Assembly: GCF_001885585.1 (NCBI RefSeq)
Contig: NZ_LSRP01000078.1
Location: 1 to 64,000 of the forward strand
Reading direction: 5' to 3'
Length of the DNA: 64,000 nucleotides
Origin: Pararhizobium antarcticum
GTDB taxonomy: Bacteria; Pseudomonadota; Alphaproteobacteria; Rhizobiales; Rhizobiaceae
The notes beneath the pieces were generated by a model. That model did no database searches. It was not told the DNA's origin and saw nothing but the letters and a program-made list of their open reading frames with translations. Shown piece by piece: positions 32,959-41,185 of this stretch (positions within the stretch are counted from its first letter, which is position 1; the number at the start of each line of letters is the position of its first letter). Position numbers and translations under genes: made by a program.

Positions 32959-33482
32959 TGTCCGTGTCCCTGTTTTGCCTGGTTGATCTGCTTGCAGTCC
33001 CTGTTTTTGCTTGCCTTTTTTTGGCGCCCTGGGGGCCGGCCGTCTTTTGCGGCTTTCGGCCCCCAAGGGGTTCGGCGGGTGTTTTTCCCTGCTCGTCTTA
33101 TGGATTTGAGTATGCACCGGTGGTTTCAATACACGCTTAAAACGCATGCTTAATTTGCAACGAACAAAGTTCAAACGATTGGTAAACTTGGGTTTTTGTT
33201 AAACATCGCAGGTCCCGGAAACGCTGGCTTTTGCTTCAATCTTTACGAAAAATTCAACTGCCGATTTCAACCAATCGCTAACCACGAAAACGGTCTGCAT
33301 TCTCGGCGCATCGAAAACAGTCCGCAAAAAAGGGCTTCGCAGCAGTGCAATTTCCTGCAAAAGCAGCGGCCAGGCATATTTACCTTTACGTTCGCGTAAG
33401 TTATTTTCGGATGATCGAGCGGTGAGGAGACCGCTCGCCAACATCATGCGCATCGTCTGATGCGGAGCCTGGAGGAGGAAAC
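32959..33482. other. 524-bp intergenic region
   Basis: AT-rich compared with the genes around it; no convincing coding frame. A perfect 8-bp hairpin CGAGCGGT / ACCGCTCG lies at 33416-33437, followed by a second short one, CGCATC / GATGCG, near 33449-33464. Both would lie in the leader of the DUF2147 gene. Confidence 0.55.
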
Positions 33483-33824
33483 ATGATCCGGACACTGATT
33501 TTGAGCACGGCCTTTACCCTTGCAGCTGCGGGCGCCAGCCTCGCTGCTGAACCGATCGTCGGCAACTGGAAGACCGCAAGCGGTGAGACCGCTGCCATCA
33601 ACCAATGCGGCGGCGGCTACTGCATCACCCTGAAGACCGGCAAACACGCCGGCCGCAAGATCGGCGCGATGGCCGGCGGCGGCAATGCCTACAACGGCGA
33701 GATCACCGATCCGGCCAATGACAAGACCTATAGCGGCTCGGCCTCGATCAATGGCGGCTCGCTGAAAATGCGCGGCTGCGTTCTCAAGGTGCTGTGCAAG
33801 TCGCAGACCTGGACACGCATGTAG
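33483..33824 (+). CDS. Secreted DUF2147 protein
   Basis: A 113-residue exported protein. Residues 1-21 are a signal peptide ending ASLAA, with mature start near Glu22. The DUF2147 pattern is present: PIVGNWKTASGETAAINQCG, CITLKTGKHAGRKIGAM, YSGSASINGGSLKMRGCVLK and LCKSQTWTRM. Four Cys may form disulfides. GGAGGAGG precedes the ATG. The fold is a small periplasmic beta-barrel-like domain, function unknown. A strong stem-loop follows. Confidence 0.9.
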   Translation: MIRTLILSTAFTLAAAGASLAAEPIVGNWKTASGETAAINQCGGGYCITLKTGKHAGRKIGAMAGGGNAYNGEITDPANDKTYSGSASINGGSLKMRGCVLKVLCKSQTWTRM

Positions 33825-33832
33825 TCCAAACC

Positions 33833-33861
33833 GCATCGACCCGGCCCTACCGGGTCGATGC
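33833..33861 (+). terminator. Long stem-loop after the DUF2147 gene
   Basis: Perfect 12-bp stem GCATCGACCCGG / CCGGGTCGATGC with loop CCCTA, eight bases beyond the stop. No T run. The next 296 bp (33862-34157) contain no gene or repeat that I can support. Confidence 0.65.
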
Positions 33862-34157
33862 CCGCGCCAGCCCGCAGCCATCCTGTCATGCCTTACCGGT
33901 CGACGGATGATGCCTCGCTCCGCGCCCGGAAGCCCGGCACCTTAGCCAAGGCCCAAACCTTTCTTCCGATTCGACAGGCCTTTCATCTTGCGAACTTTCG
34001 TCGTGCGAGGCGCTGGACGCTGCACTCCCCTGCCCGGCCCACACGGCACCGCTGTTGAAAGATGAACGGGAGATGAACCGCAGTCTCAGCCGCAGTTCAG
34101 TTTGCGTGTGGCAAAACACAATCATCGCACTAAACCCTGATTACGACGGACAGAACC

Positions 34158-34325
34158 ATGGACATTCTCGCACGGCGCCTCACCATCATCAGCCTCCTGA
34201 TGGTCATCTTCGCAATGCTTCTCGCAGCCGCAGTCAGCGCCGACACACAGCGGCGCAACGGCTATGCAGGCGCGATGGCCGACTGCACGGCGCATACCGC
34301 GCAATTCTGCCAGGCCCGGCTCTAA
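34158..34325 (+). CDS. Small secreted or membrane-anchored protein
   Basis: A 55-residue protein. LTIISLLMVIFAMLLAAAVS forms an N-terminal hydrophobic helix that ends in an Ala-rich possible signal-peptidase site (VSA). The rest (GAMADCTAHTAQFCQARL) has two Cys. No ribosome site is obvious. It is followed after 13 bp by a second small ORF. A plausible real small protein, unknown role. Confidence 0.45.
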   Translation: MDILARRLTIISLLMVIFAMLLAAAVSADTQRRNGYAGAMADCTAHTAQFCQARL

Positions 34326-34338
34326 ACGAGAGAAAATC

Positions 34339-34515
34339 ATGTTCGCCACCCTGATCCACTCCGCCACCGTCTCACTGCGCATCATGACGATTACCGCGAT
34401 CCTGATGTCGCCGGTGGCCGCCCTTGCCTACAGCAAGGCTTCGGATCTGGGGATCAGCAAGCAGGGTGCCGGCCTTGTTCTGTTCGTGACGCTTCAGCGC
34501 CAGGCAATGATCTGA
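34339..34515 (+). CDS. Small hypothetical protein
   Basis: A 58-residue protein with a hydrophobic stretch [20 protein letters not shown] that ends like a signal sequence, then a short mature part. Weak GAGAG before the ATG. It is next to the preceding 55-residue secreted-type protein, so both may be exported. Low certainty because of the small size. Confidence 0.4.
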   Translation: MFATLIHSATVSLRIMTITAILMSPVAALAYSKASDLGISKQGAGLVLFVTLQRQAMI

Positions 34516-34654
34516 GGCCGATACACTGGCGCCGGCCATCCCCGCCGGGATGTTCTGTATAGGCCAAGCGGGGGGCGAAGTCGGGGGCAAACCCGCAGAA
34601 ACATCTTGCGGCCCTGTCCCCCTTGCCTTTCTATCGCCGGGCGAAGGGACAAAG

Positions 34655-34981
34655 ATGACTAGATCCACCCTGCTAGCCTATAGCGCCGCCGCCATCTTCG
34701 AGATCGGCGGCTGCTTTGCCTTCTGGGCCTGGCTGAAGCTGGACAAATCGGCGCTTTGGCTCATGCCCGGCATGGTATGTCTGGCACTTTTCGCCTGGCT
34801 CCTGACACTTGCCGACACGGCGGCGGCCGGCCGTGCCTATGCTGCCTATGGCGGCATCTACATCGCCGCTTCGCTTGCCTGGCTATGGCTGGTCGAGGGC
34901 GTGCGTCCCGACCGCTGGGATATGACCGGCGTCGTGCTGGCCCTGGTCGGCAGTGCCGTGATCCTTGCAGGACCACGCTGA
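34655..34981 (+). CDS. YnfA/UPF0060 family membrane protein
   Basis: A 108-residue protein with four transmembrane helices. Family hallmarks are [36 protein letters not shown], and [26 protein letters not shown] precedes ATG 34655. YnfA proteins are related to small multidrug resistance transporters and are thought to export cationic compounds. The full length matches the family. Confidence 0.95.
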   Translation: MTRSTLLAYSAAAIFEIGGCFAFWAWLKLDKSALWLMPGMVCLALFAWLLTLADTAAAGRAYAAYGGIYIAASLAWLWLVEGVRPDRWDMTGVVLALVGSAVILAGPR

Positions 34982-35071
34982 ACAGGCGGCGCATGCCGGC
35001 ATTTGCGGTGGACGAGCAAAGGCGCTCGATCTTGTCGTTTGCTTGTCAATAACAGCATCCTATAATACCGC

Positions 35072-36574
35072 ATGAGCAAACGAATCTCTTCCCTCTCCGC
35101 CCTTTCCATCACCACGCCGGATGCCTACGAGCCGCAGTCCTTCGACGATGCGGTCAAGGCCGTCGACGCGCTGGCAACACTCTACGAGCGCAACACCACC
35201 TTTCTGGTGAATGCCTTTGTCGAGCTTGGCAAGACGGGCACACCGACATCGCGCTACCGCGCCTGCTACCCGCAGGTCAGCATCGAGACGAGCAGCTACG
35301 GCCATATCGATTCGCGCCTCTCCTATGGTTATGTCAGCGCGCCCGGCGTCTACACGACGACGATCACCCGTCCGAAACTCTTCCGGCATTACCTGAAGGA
35401 GCAGCTCGGCCATCTCATTCGCAACCATGGCGTCGCGGTGACCGTCTCGGAATCGTCGACGCCAATCCCGCTGCATTTCGCTTTTGGCGAAGGCGCCTAT
35501 GTCGAGGCATCGCTTGCCGAAAACATCGACGTGCCGCTGCGCGACCTGTTCGATACGCCGGACCTGACAACGACGGATGACGAGATTGCCAATGGCGCCT
35601 ACGAGCCAGGCCCCGGCGAGCCTTCGCCGCTCGCCCCGTTCACCGCACAGCGGATCGATTATTCGCTCGCCCGCCTCAGCCACTACACGGCAACGAATGC
35701 AACGCATTTCCAGAACTTCGTGCTGTTTACCAACTACCAGTTCTACATCGACGAGTTCTGCATCTGGGCGCGCCAGCAGATGGCCGATGGCGGCAATGGC
35801 TACACCGCCTTTGTCGAGCCAGGCAACATCACCACCCAGGCCGGGGCCGATGCGCCGGACAGTGAGCTGACCTTGGCGCGGCTACCGCAAATGCCGGCCT
35901 ATCACCTGAAGAAGAAGGGCCATGGCGGCATCACCGTCGTCAATATCGGCGTCGGCCCTTCGAACGCCAAGACAATCACCGACCATATTGCCGTGCTGCG
36001 CCCGCATGCCTGGCTGATGCTGGGCCACTGCGCCGGCCTGCGCAACAGCCAGACGCTCGGCGACTATGTGCTGGCGCACGCCTATGTGCGCGAGGACCAT
36101 GTGCTCGATGACGACATACCGGTCTGGGTGCCGATCCCGGCGCTGGCCGAGGTGCAGGTGGCGATGGAAGATGCCGTCGCTGAAATCACCGGCTATGAAG
36201 GCTACGACCTGAAGCGGATCATGCGGACCGGGACCGTGGCGACGATCGACAACCGAAACTGGGAACTGCGCGACCAGCGTGGCCCGGTCAAACGACTGTC
36301 GCAGTCGCGCGCCATCGCGCTCGACATGGAATCGGCCACGATCGCTGCCAATGGCTTCCGCTTCCGGGTGCCCTATGGCACGCTGCTCTGCGTTTCCGAC
36401 AAACCGCTGCATGGCGAATTGAAGCTGCCGGGCATGGCGACTGCCTTCTACAAGACGCAGGTCAGCCAGCATCTGCAGATCGGCATCCGCGCGCTCCAGA
36501 AACTCGCCGCCATGCCGCCGGAAAAGCTGCATTCGCGCAAGCTCAGGAGCTTCTTCGAGACGGCCTTCCAGTAG
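35072..36574 (+). CDS. amn: AMP nucleosidase
   Basis: A 500-residue AMP nucleosidase, which splits AMP into adenine and ribose 5-phosphate in purine salvage. The N-terminal AMP-binding domain includes TSRYRACYPQVSIETSSYGH and RPKLFRHYLKEQLGHLI. The C-terminal phosphorylase-like domain has NIGVGPSNAKTITDHIAVLR, WLMLGHCAGLRNSQTLGDYV, and ALDMESATIAANGFRFRVPY, then LCVSDKPLHGELK. The length matches the family. No Shine-Dalgarno is visible; TATAAT (35061-35066) is only five bases before the ATG. Confidence 0.95.
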   Translation: MSKRISSLSALSITTPDAYEPQSFDDAVKAVDALATLYERNTTFLVNAFVELGKTGTPTSRYRACYPQVSIETSSYGHIDSRLSYGYVSAPGVYTTTITRPKLFRHYLKEQLGHLIRNHGVAVTVSESSTPIPLHFAFGEGAYVEASLAENIDVPLRDLFDTPDLTTTDDEIANGAYEPGPGEPSPLAPFTAQRIDYSLARLSHYTATNATHFQNFVLFTNYQFYIDEFCIWARQQMADGGNGYTAFVEPGNITTQAGADAPDSELTLARLPQMPAYHLKKKGHGGITVVNIGVGPSNAKTITDHIAVLRPHAWLMLGHCAGLRNSQTLGDYVLAHAYVREDHVLDDDIPVWVPIPALAEVQVAMEDAVAEITGYEGYDLKRIMRTGTVATIDNRNWELRDQRGPVKRLSQSRAIALDMESATIAANGFRFRVPYGTLLCVSDKPLHGELKLPGMATAFYKTQVSQHLQIGIRALQKLAAMPPEKLHSRKLRSFFETAFQ

Positions 36575-36589
36575 GACCCCGTCCCGACA

Positions 36590-37504
36590 TCACGCTGCCG
36601 GCGCCTCGTCCTTGCCGACCAGGAGCTTCAATTCACCCGGATGGATGCGCAGGCTGACGTCGCCCTTCAGCGGCACCAGTTCGCCGTCGAGGACGCAGTT
36701 GATGCCGCGCCGTTTTTTGGGAAAGTGCAGCTCGATTTCGGAGGCGCTGGTTTCGGTGATCAGCGCACTCTCGCGGAACTTGCCGCGAATGATGTCCGTG
36801 GCAAGCTTGGCCACGCCGGAAGGTTTGAGCGGCGGTGCGGTGTAGAAGCCGAGACGACCGCCTGTGACATCGTCGGCATACATCAGCGCATTGGCGCCGA
36901 AATGATTGTTGGACACCGAAAGCGCCGAAATATCGCGATGCTCGCGCACACCATCAATGTGGAAGTCGATGCTGAATTCCGGCGGATTGAAGATGACGTT
37001 GACGGCGGCGCGCGTGCTGGCGCGGATCTTTCCCCAGCGCGAGGCGAAATCATAGCTGTTGCGATAGCGCACCATGCGCGCATGCAGACCCATCGAAAAC
37101 TGGTGCACGAAGGCGCGGCCGTCGACGCTGCCGATATCGGCAGCGATGATCCGGCCATTGGCGAGAACCGGCAGCACCTGATAAATGTCGAGCGGCAGCT
37201 TCAGCGATCGGGCAAACAGGTTCATCGTGCCGGCCGGGACGATGCCGAGCGGCATGCCGTTCTTCCAGGCGACGCCGGCCGCCGCAGAGATCGTGCCATC
37301 GCCACCGCCGGCAATCATGGCATCGAGATCGTCACGCCCGGCGGTTTTTTCCAGGACATCGCCCATGTCGTCGCCGGAGACAGTGGCGATCTCGATCTGA
37401 TGCCCGGCCGCATGGAAAACCTCCTCCACCTCCGTGGCATAGGCCTCCATATCGGTCGTACGGAAGGTTCCTCCGTCACGATTGAAAATGGCTTTGATCT
37501 TCAT
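36590..37504 (-). CDS. Diacylglycerol/lipid kinase family protein
   Basis: A 304-residue lipid kinase-like protein. DDLDAMIAGGGDGTISAAAG contains the GGGDGT nucleotide site, GMPLGIVPAGTMNLFARSLK follows, and LGFYTAPPLKPSGVAKLA lies in the C-terminal domain. ATG at 37504 is chosen because family similarity starts MKIKAIFNRDGG there and GGGA lies upstream; the extra upstream frame is antisense to the next gene. It would phosphorylate a lipid such as diacylglycerol; the exact substrate is unknown. Confidence 0.9.
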   Translation of the reverse strand: MKIKAIFNRDGGTFRTTDMEAYATEVEEVFHAAGHQIEIATVSGDDMGDVLEKTAGRDDLDAMIAGGGDGTISAAAGVAWKNGMPLGIVPAGTMNLFARSLKLPLDIYQVLPVLANGRIIAADIGSVDGRAFVHQFSMGLHARMVRYRNSYDFASRWGKIRASTRAAVNVIFNPPEFSIDFHIDGVREHRDISALSVSNNHFGANALMYADDVTGGRLGFYTAPPLKPSGVAKLATDIIRGKFRESALITETSASEIELHFPKKRRGINCVLDGELVPLKGDVSLRIHPGELKLLVGKDEAPAA

Positions 37505-37660
37505 GAGTTTTCCCGATTGATCGCCTCGAGGCGGAAGACAGGTTCCGTTCACATCCGATCCGGATGCACGCTGCCATAGATAGGTGTGAATTTGCCGCAG
37601 AACAGGGGCTTGACCCAGACGGGCCGCGCCGCATCTTTGATCGTCAACGAAGGTGCGAGG

Positions 37661-38248
37661 ATGATGGCGAAAAAACCGATCCGGTGGGCAATGCAGGCGG
37701 CGGCACTCATGCTCTTCTGTCTGGCGACGATGCCGGCCCGGGCCGATGACGGCTGGGCTTTCCTGCTGGCGCCCGGCACGCATGCGCTGATGCGCCATGC
37801 GCAGGCGCCCGGAACAGGCGACCCTGCCAATTTCCGGCTGGGCGACTGTGCGACCCAGCGCAATCTCGATGACGATGGCCGCGCCCAGGCACGGGCCGCC
37901 GGCGCAGCCCTCAGGGCCAAGGGCGTCAGGTTCACCCATGTGCTGTCCGGAGAGTGGTGCCGGACGAAGGAGACGGCGCGCCTCCTCGATCTCGGGCCAG
38001 TTGAGGACGAGCCGCAGCTCAATTCTTTTTTCACCGACCGGTCCACGCGGGCGAGGCAAAGCGCAGCCATCATTGCCCTTCTGAAATCCTACCCGGCGCA
38101 AGAAAAGGCGATCCTCGTCACCCATCAGGTGAACATCACCGCGCTGACAGGGATCGTGCCGCGATCCGGCGAGATCACGGTCGTGTCGATCGATCCGCAA
38201 GGCGCGCTCGAGGTCGTCGGCCGGATCGACGCGCAGGCGCTGCGCTAG
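37661..38248 (+). CDS. Secreted histidine phosphatase family protein
   Basis: A 195-residue protein. A signal peptide (WAMQAAALMLFCLATMPARA) ends near residue 27. The catalytic ALMRHAQAPG carries the RHx motif, and a second His is in ILVTHQVNITALTG. LSGEWCRTKETARLL matches the branch-2-like helix. ATG at 37661 has AGGT upstream and is followed directly by a second ATG at 37664. It is probably a periplasmic phosphatase; substrate unknown. Confidence 0.9.
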   Translation: MMAKKPIRWAMQAAALMLFCLATMPARADDGWAFLLAPGTHALMRHAQAPGTGDPANFRLGDCATQRNLDDDGRAQARAAGAALRAKGVRFTHVLSGEWCRTKETARLLDLGPVEDEPQLNSFFTDRSTRARQSAAIIALLKSYPAQEKAILVTHQVNITALTGIVPRSGEITVVSIDPQGALEVVGRIDAQALR

Positions 38249-38318
38249 GGAGACGCAGCCGGGAAACGCCTGTTCCTGCGGAGTTATCCTGCCTCTGGAT
38301 AGGGGATACCGTCCGCCC

Positions 38319-38936
38319 TCAGGCCTGCAGCACCACGACGCGACCGCCGGACTGGACGCGGCCGTAGAGGTCGATGACGTCGTGGTTCATCATGCGGATG
38401 CAGCCGCTCGACATGGCAAGACCGATGGATTGCGGCTGGTTGGTGCCGTGAATGCGGAACAGCGTGTCGTTGCCGCCGCGATAGAGATAGATGGCGCGGG
38501 CACCGAGCGGATTGTTGGGGCCGCCGGCAAGACCGCCGGCATATTTCAGGTTCTTGCCCGGATCGCGGCGGATCATGTTCGGGGTCGGCGTCCAGGTCGG
38601 CCATTCGGCCTTGCGGCCGATCGAGGCGACGCCGGCCAGCGCATAGCCGTTGCGGCCAACGCCAACGCCGTAGCGCATGGCGCGGCCATTGCCGAGCACG
38701 TAATAGAGGCGGCGCGCCGGCGTATCGACGACGATCGTGCCGGCCTTTTCAGTGGTGGCATAGGCCACTTCCTGGCGGCGCAGCTCCGGCTTGATCTTCT
38801 CGAGCGGCACCGCCTTCAGCGGATAGGGCTCGTTGGGAAGGGCCGCATAATTGGCGCGCTGATCGACGCCGGATGAGGAACAGCCTGCCAGAAGGGCAGA
38901 AAAACCGAGGAGCAGGCTGCGGCGCGAGATCGACAT
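38319..38936 (-). CDS. L,D-transpeptidase (YkuD family) lipoprotein
   Basis: A 205-residue protein. Residues 1-19 form a lipoprotein signal with lipobox LLAGC (Cys19). The YkuD domain includes IVVDTPARRLYYVLGNGRAM, then the active site HGTNQPQSIG...SSGCIRM with catalytic His and Cys. It makes 3-3 peptidoglycan cross-links, abundant in Rhizobiales that grow from the pole. ATG at 38936 has AAGGGAC upstream. A full CtrA-type box lies about 50 bp upstream. Confidence 0.93.
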   Translation of the reverse strand: MSISRRSLLLGFSALLAGCSSSGVDQRANYAALPNEPYPLKAVPLEKIKPELRRQEVAYATTEKAGTIVVDTPARRLYYVLGNGRAMRYGVGVGRNGYALAGVASIGRKAEWPTWTPTPNMIRRDPGKNLKYAGGLAGGPNNPLGARAIYLYRGGNDTLFRIHGTNQPQSIGLAMSSGCIRMMNHDVIDLYGRVQSGGRVVVLQA

Positions 38937-38982
38937 GAACAGTCCCTTAAGATTCGATGGATGCAGCGAATTTAAGGAAAAC

Positions 38983-39001
38983 ATGGTTAATACAGGGTTA
39001 A
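38983..39001 (-). promoter_or_regulatory. CtrA-type binding site
   Basis: On the minus strand the sequence is TTAACCCTGTATTAACCAT: a perfect TTAA-N7-TTAA with the rhizobial TTAACCAT extension, 47-65 bp upstream of the L,D-transpeptidase start. Confidence 0.65.
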
Positions 39002-39146
39002 GTGCCGGCGACGCAGTTCATGCCTGTGGCAAAAATGTGCGCGACGGGCGCGTTTGCGGCCGGCCCCTCGCCACGACCTGATGGTGCAGCCGTCGATACA
39101 GACCATTCTAAAAACTATTGATTTATACGGAGATAAAAACTCTCCA

Positions 39147-39265
39147 CCGTCATTCCCGGGCTCGTCGCAAGGATCCAGCCACGACGCGTCTGCGTCGTGA
39201 AAGGAGACTTCTGCGTTCACGGACTTGAACGCGCTGGATCCCCGCCACAAGGGCAAGGATGACGG
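39147..39265. repeat. RIME-like palindromic intergenic element
   Basis: A 33-base left arm (39147-39179, beginning CCGTCATTCCCGGGC) and right arm (39233-39265, ending AAGGATGACGG) are imperfect reverse complements around 53 bases. It occupies part of the 38937-39334 intergenic stretch, which otherwise holds the CtrA-type box and no gene. Such palindromes are common between genes in Rhizobiaceae. Confidence 0.7.
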
Positions 39266-39334
39266 AAAGGAGTGGATCCGCATTCCGCCGGAAGCCCCGA
39301 TGGCGGCGCTCCGGGCGGGCCTGCAACCCGAGTA

Positions 39335-40999
39335 TTACATATTCGGATAGACCGGACCCTCTCCGCCCTGGGGCGGGACCCAGTTGATGTTCTGGTTGGG
39401 GTCCTTGATGTCGCAGGTCTTGCAGTGGACGCAGTTCTGGGCGTTGATGACGAAGACGTCTTGCCCGTCCCTTTCCACCCATTCATAGACGCCGGCCGGA
39501 CAGTAGCGGGTCGAGGGGCCAGCATAGATGTCGTGTTCGGAGCGCTTCTGCAGCTCCATATCCTTGACCTTCAGATGCACCGGCTGGTCTTCCTCATGGT
39601 TGGTGTTCGACAGGAACACCGAGGAGAGGCGGTCGAAGGTCAGGACGCCGTCGGGCTTGGGATAGTCGATTTTCGTGTGTTTTGCGGCCGGCTCCAGCGA
39701 TTGCGCATCGGTCTTGCCATGTTTCAGCGTGCCGAAAAACGAGAAGCCGAACAGCTGATTGGTCCACATGTCGAGGCCACCGAGCGCGACGCCGGCTGCG
39801 GTGCCGAGCTTCGACCAGAGCGGCTTGACGTTGCGCACGCGCCGGAGGTCGGTGCCGATATCGGTGGCGCGCCATTCGTTTTCGATCTCGACCGGCTCGT
39901 CATTGGCGCGGCCGGACGCGATCGCCTCGGCGATCTTGTCGGCGGCCAGCATGCCCGACAGCACGGCATTGTGGCTGCCCTTGATGCGCGGCACGTTGAC
40001 GAGACCGGCGGAACAGCCGATCAGCGCGCCGCCGGGGAAGGACAGTTTCGGCACCGACTGGTAGCCGCCCTCGGTGATGGCGCGGGCGCCATAGGACAGC
40101 CGCTTTCCGCCTTCGAAGGTGCCGCGGATCGTCGGATGCGTCTTGAAGCGCTGAAATTCCTCGAAGGGATAGAGATAGGGGTTCTTGTAGTTCAGATGCA
40201 CGACGAACCCGACGGCGACCATGTTGTCTTCGAGGTGATAGAGGAACGAGCCGCCGCCGGTCTTCATGCCAAGCGGCCAGCCGAACGAGTGCTGCACCAG
40301 ACCCTGCTTGTGGTTCTCGGGCTTGACCTGCCAGAGTTCCTTGATGCCGAGGCCGAATTTCTGCGGTTCGCGATCCTTGGAGAGGTCATATTTCGCGATC
40401 AGCTGCTTGGCGATCGAGCCGCGCACGCCCTCGCCGATCAGCGTGTATTTGCCAAGCAGTTCCATGCCGCGCGCGAAGCTCGGGCCGGGCTCGCCGTTTT
40501 TCTCGATGCCCATATCGCCGGTGGCAACGCCGGTGACGGCGCCCTTGTCATTGTAGAGCACTTCGGTCGCGGCAAAACCCGGATAGATCTCGACGCCGAG
40601 CGCTTCGGCCTTTTCGGCGAGCCAGCGACAGACATTGCCGAGCGAGACGATGTAATTGCCGTGATTGCTCATCAGCGGCGGCATGGCGAAGTTCGGCAGG
40701 CGGATCGAGCCGGCCGGGCCGAGCAGCAGGAACTGGTCGTCGGTGACTTCGGTCTTGAAGGGATGCCCCGCCTCATCGCGCCAGCCAGGCAAGAGCCTGT
40801 CGATACCAACGGGATCGACCACCGCGCCGGACAGGATATGCGCGCCGACTTCAGCACCCTTTTCCAGGACAACGACCGAAAGGTCCGGATTGACCTGTTT
40901 CAGCCGGATCGCGGCCGATAGACCGGCAGGCCCGGCACCGACGATCACCACGTCGAATTCCATGCTTTCGCGCTCGGGCAGTTCTTGTGGCTCGGTCAT
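39335..40999 (-). CDS. Electron-transfer flavoprotein-ubiquinone oxidoreductase
   Basis: A 554-residue membrane-associated flavoprotein. FAD site VVIVGAGPAGLSAAIRL (residues 17-33); central TRDPLN-type quinone region not motif-resolved; C-terminal 4Fe-4S site with YCPAG (near 498) and CVHCKTC (Cys523, 526, 529). It passes electrons from ETF (fatty-acid and amino-acid oxidation) to ubiquinone. Start 40999 has GGGAGA upstream. All iron-sulfur Cys are present. It is encoded alone, with no adjacent etfAB. Confidence 0.95.
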   Translation of the reverse strand: MTEPQELPERESMEFDVVIVGAGPAGLSAAIRLKQVNPDLSVVVLEKGAEVGAHILSGAVVDPVGIDRLLPGWRDEAGHPFKTEVTDDQFLLLGPAGSIRLPNFAMPPLMSNHGNYIVSLGNVCRWLAEKAEALGVEIYPGFAATEVLYNDKGAVTGVATGDMGIEKNGEPGPSFARGMELLGKYTLIGEGVRGSIAKQLIAKYDLSKDREPQKFGLGIKELWQVKPENHKQGLVQHSFGWPLGMKTGGGSFLYHLEDNMVAVGFVVHLNYKNPYLYPFEEFQRFKTHPTIRGTFEGGKRLSYGARAITEGGYQSVPKLSFPGGALIGCSAGLVNVPRIKGSHNAVLSGMLAADKIAEAIASGRANDEPVEIENEWRATDIGTDLRRVRNVKPLWSKLGTAAGVALGGLDMWTNQLFGFSFFGTLKHGKTDAQSLEPAAKHTKIDYPKPDGVLTFDRLSSVFLSNTNHEEDQPVHLKVKDMELQKRSEHDIYAGPSTRYCPAGVYEWVERDGQDVFVINAQNCVHCKTCDIKDPNQNINWVPPQGGEGPVYPNM

Positions 41000-41185
41000 C
41001 TGGTCGTCTCCCGTCACATCCGGATATTTTTGCCCGGTTTGTTCCCAATCCTGCATTCCGTCATGGCAAATACAGCCGAACTTGTCGAGCCAGTCTGCGA
41101 CGGCAGCCAAGCGCATTTGCGCATGAGGTCATGCGGCAGGATACCAATATCTAACGTGCACGTAAACGTCAAAAATTTGACGACA

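Noticed and set aside
34516-34654. Riboswitch before the YnfA-like gene
   Set aside because: A GC-rich hairpin is possible, but I found no guanidine or other known aptamer core.
35043-35066. Promoter of amn (TTGTCA / TATAAT)
   Set aside because: Spacing is only 12 bp and TATAAT is five bases from the ATG; too weak to call.
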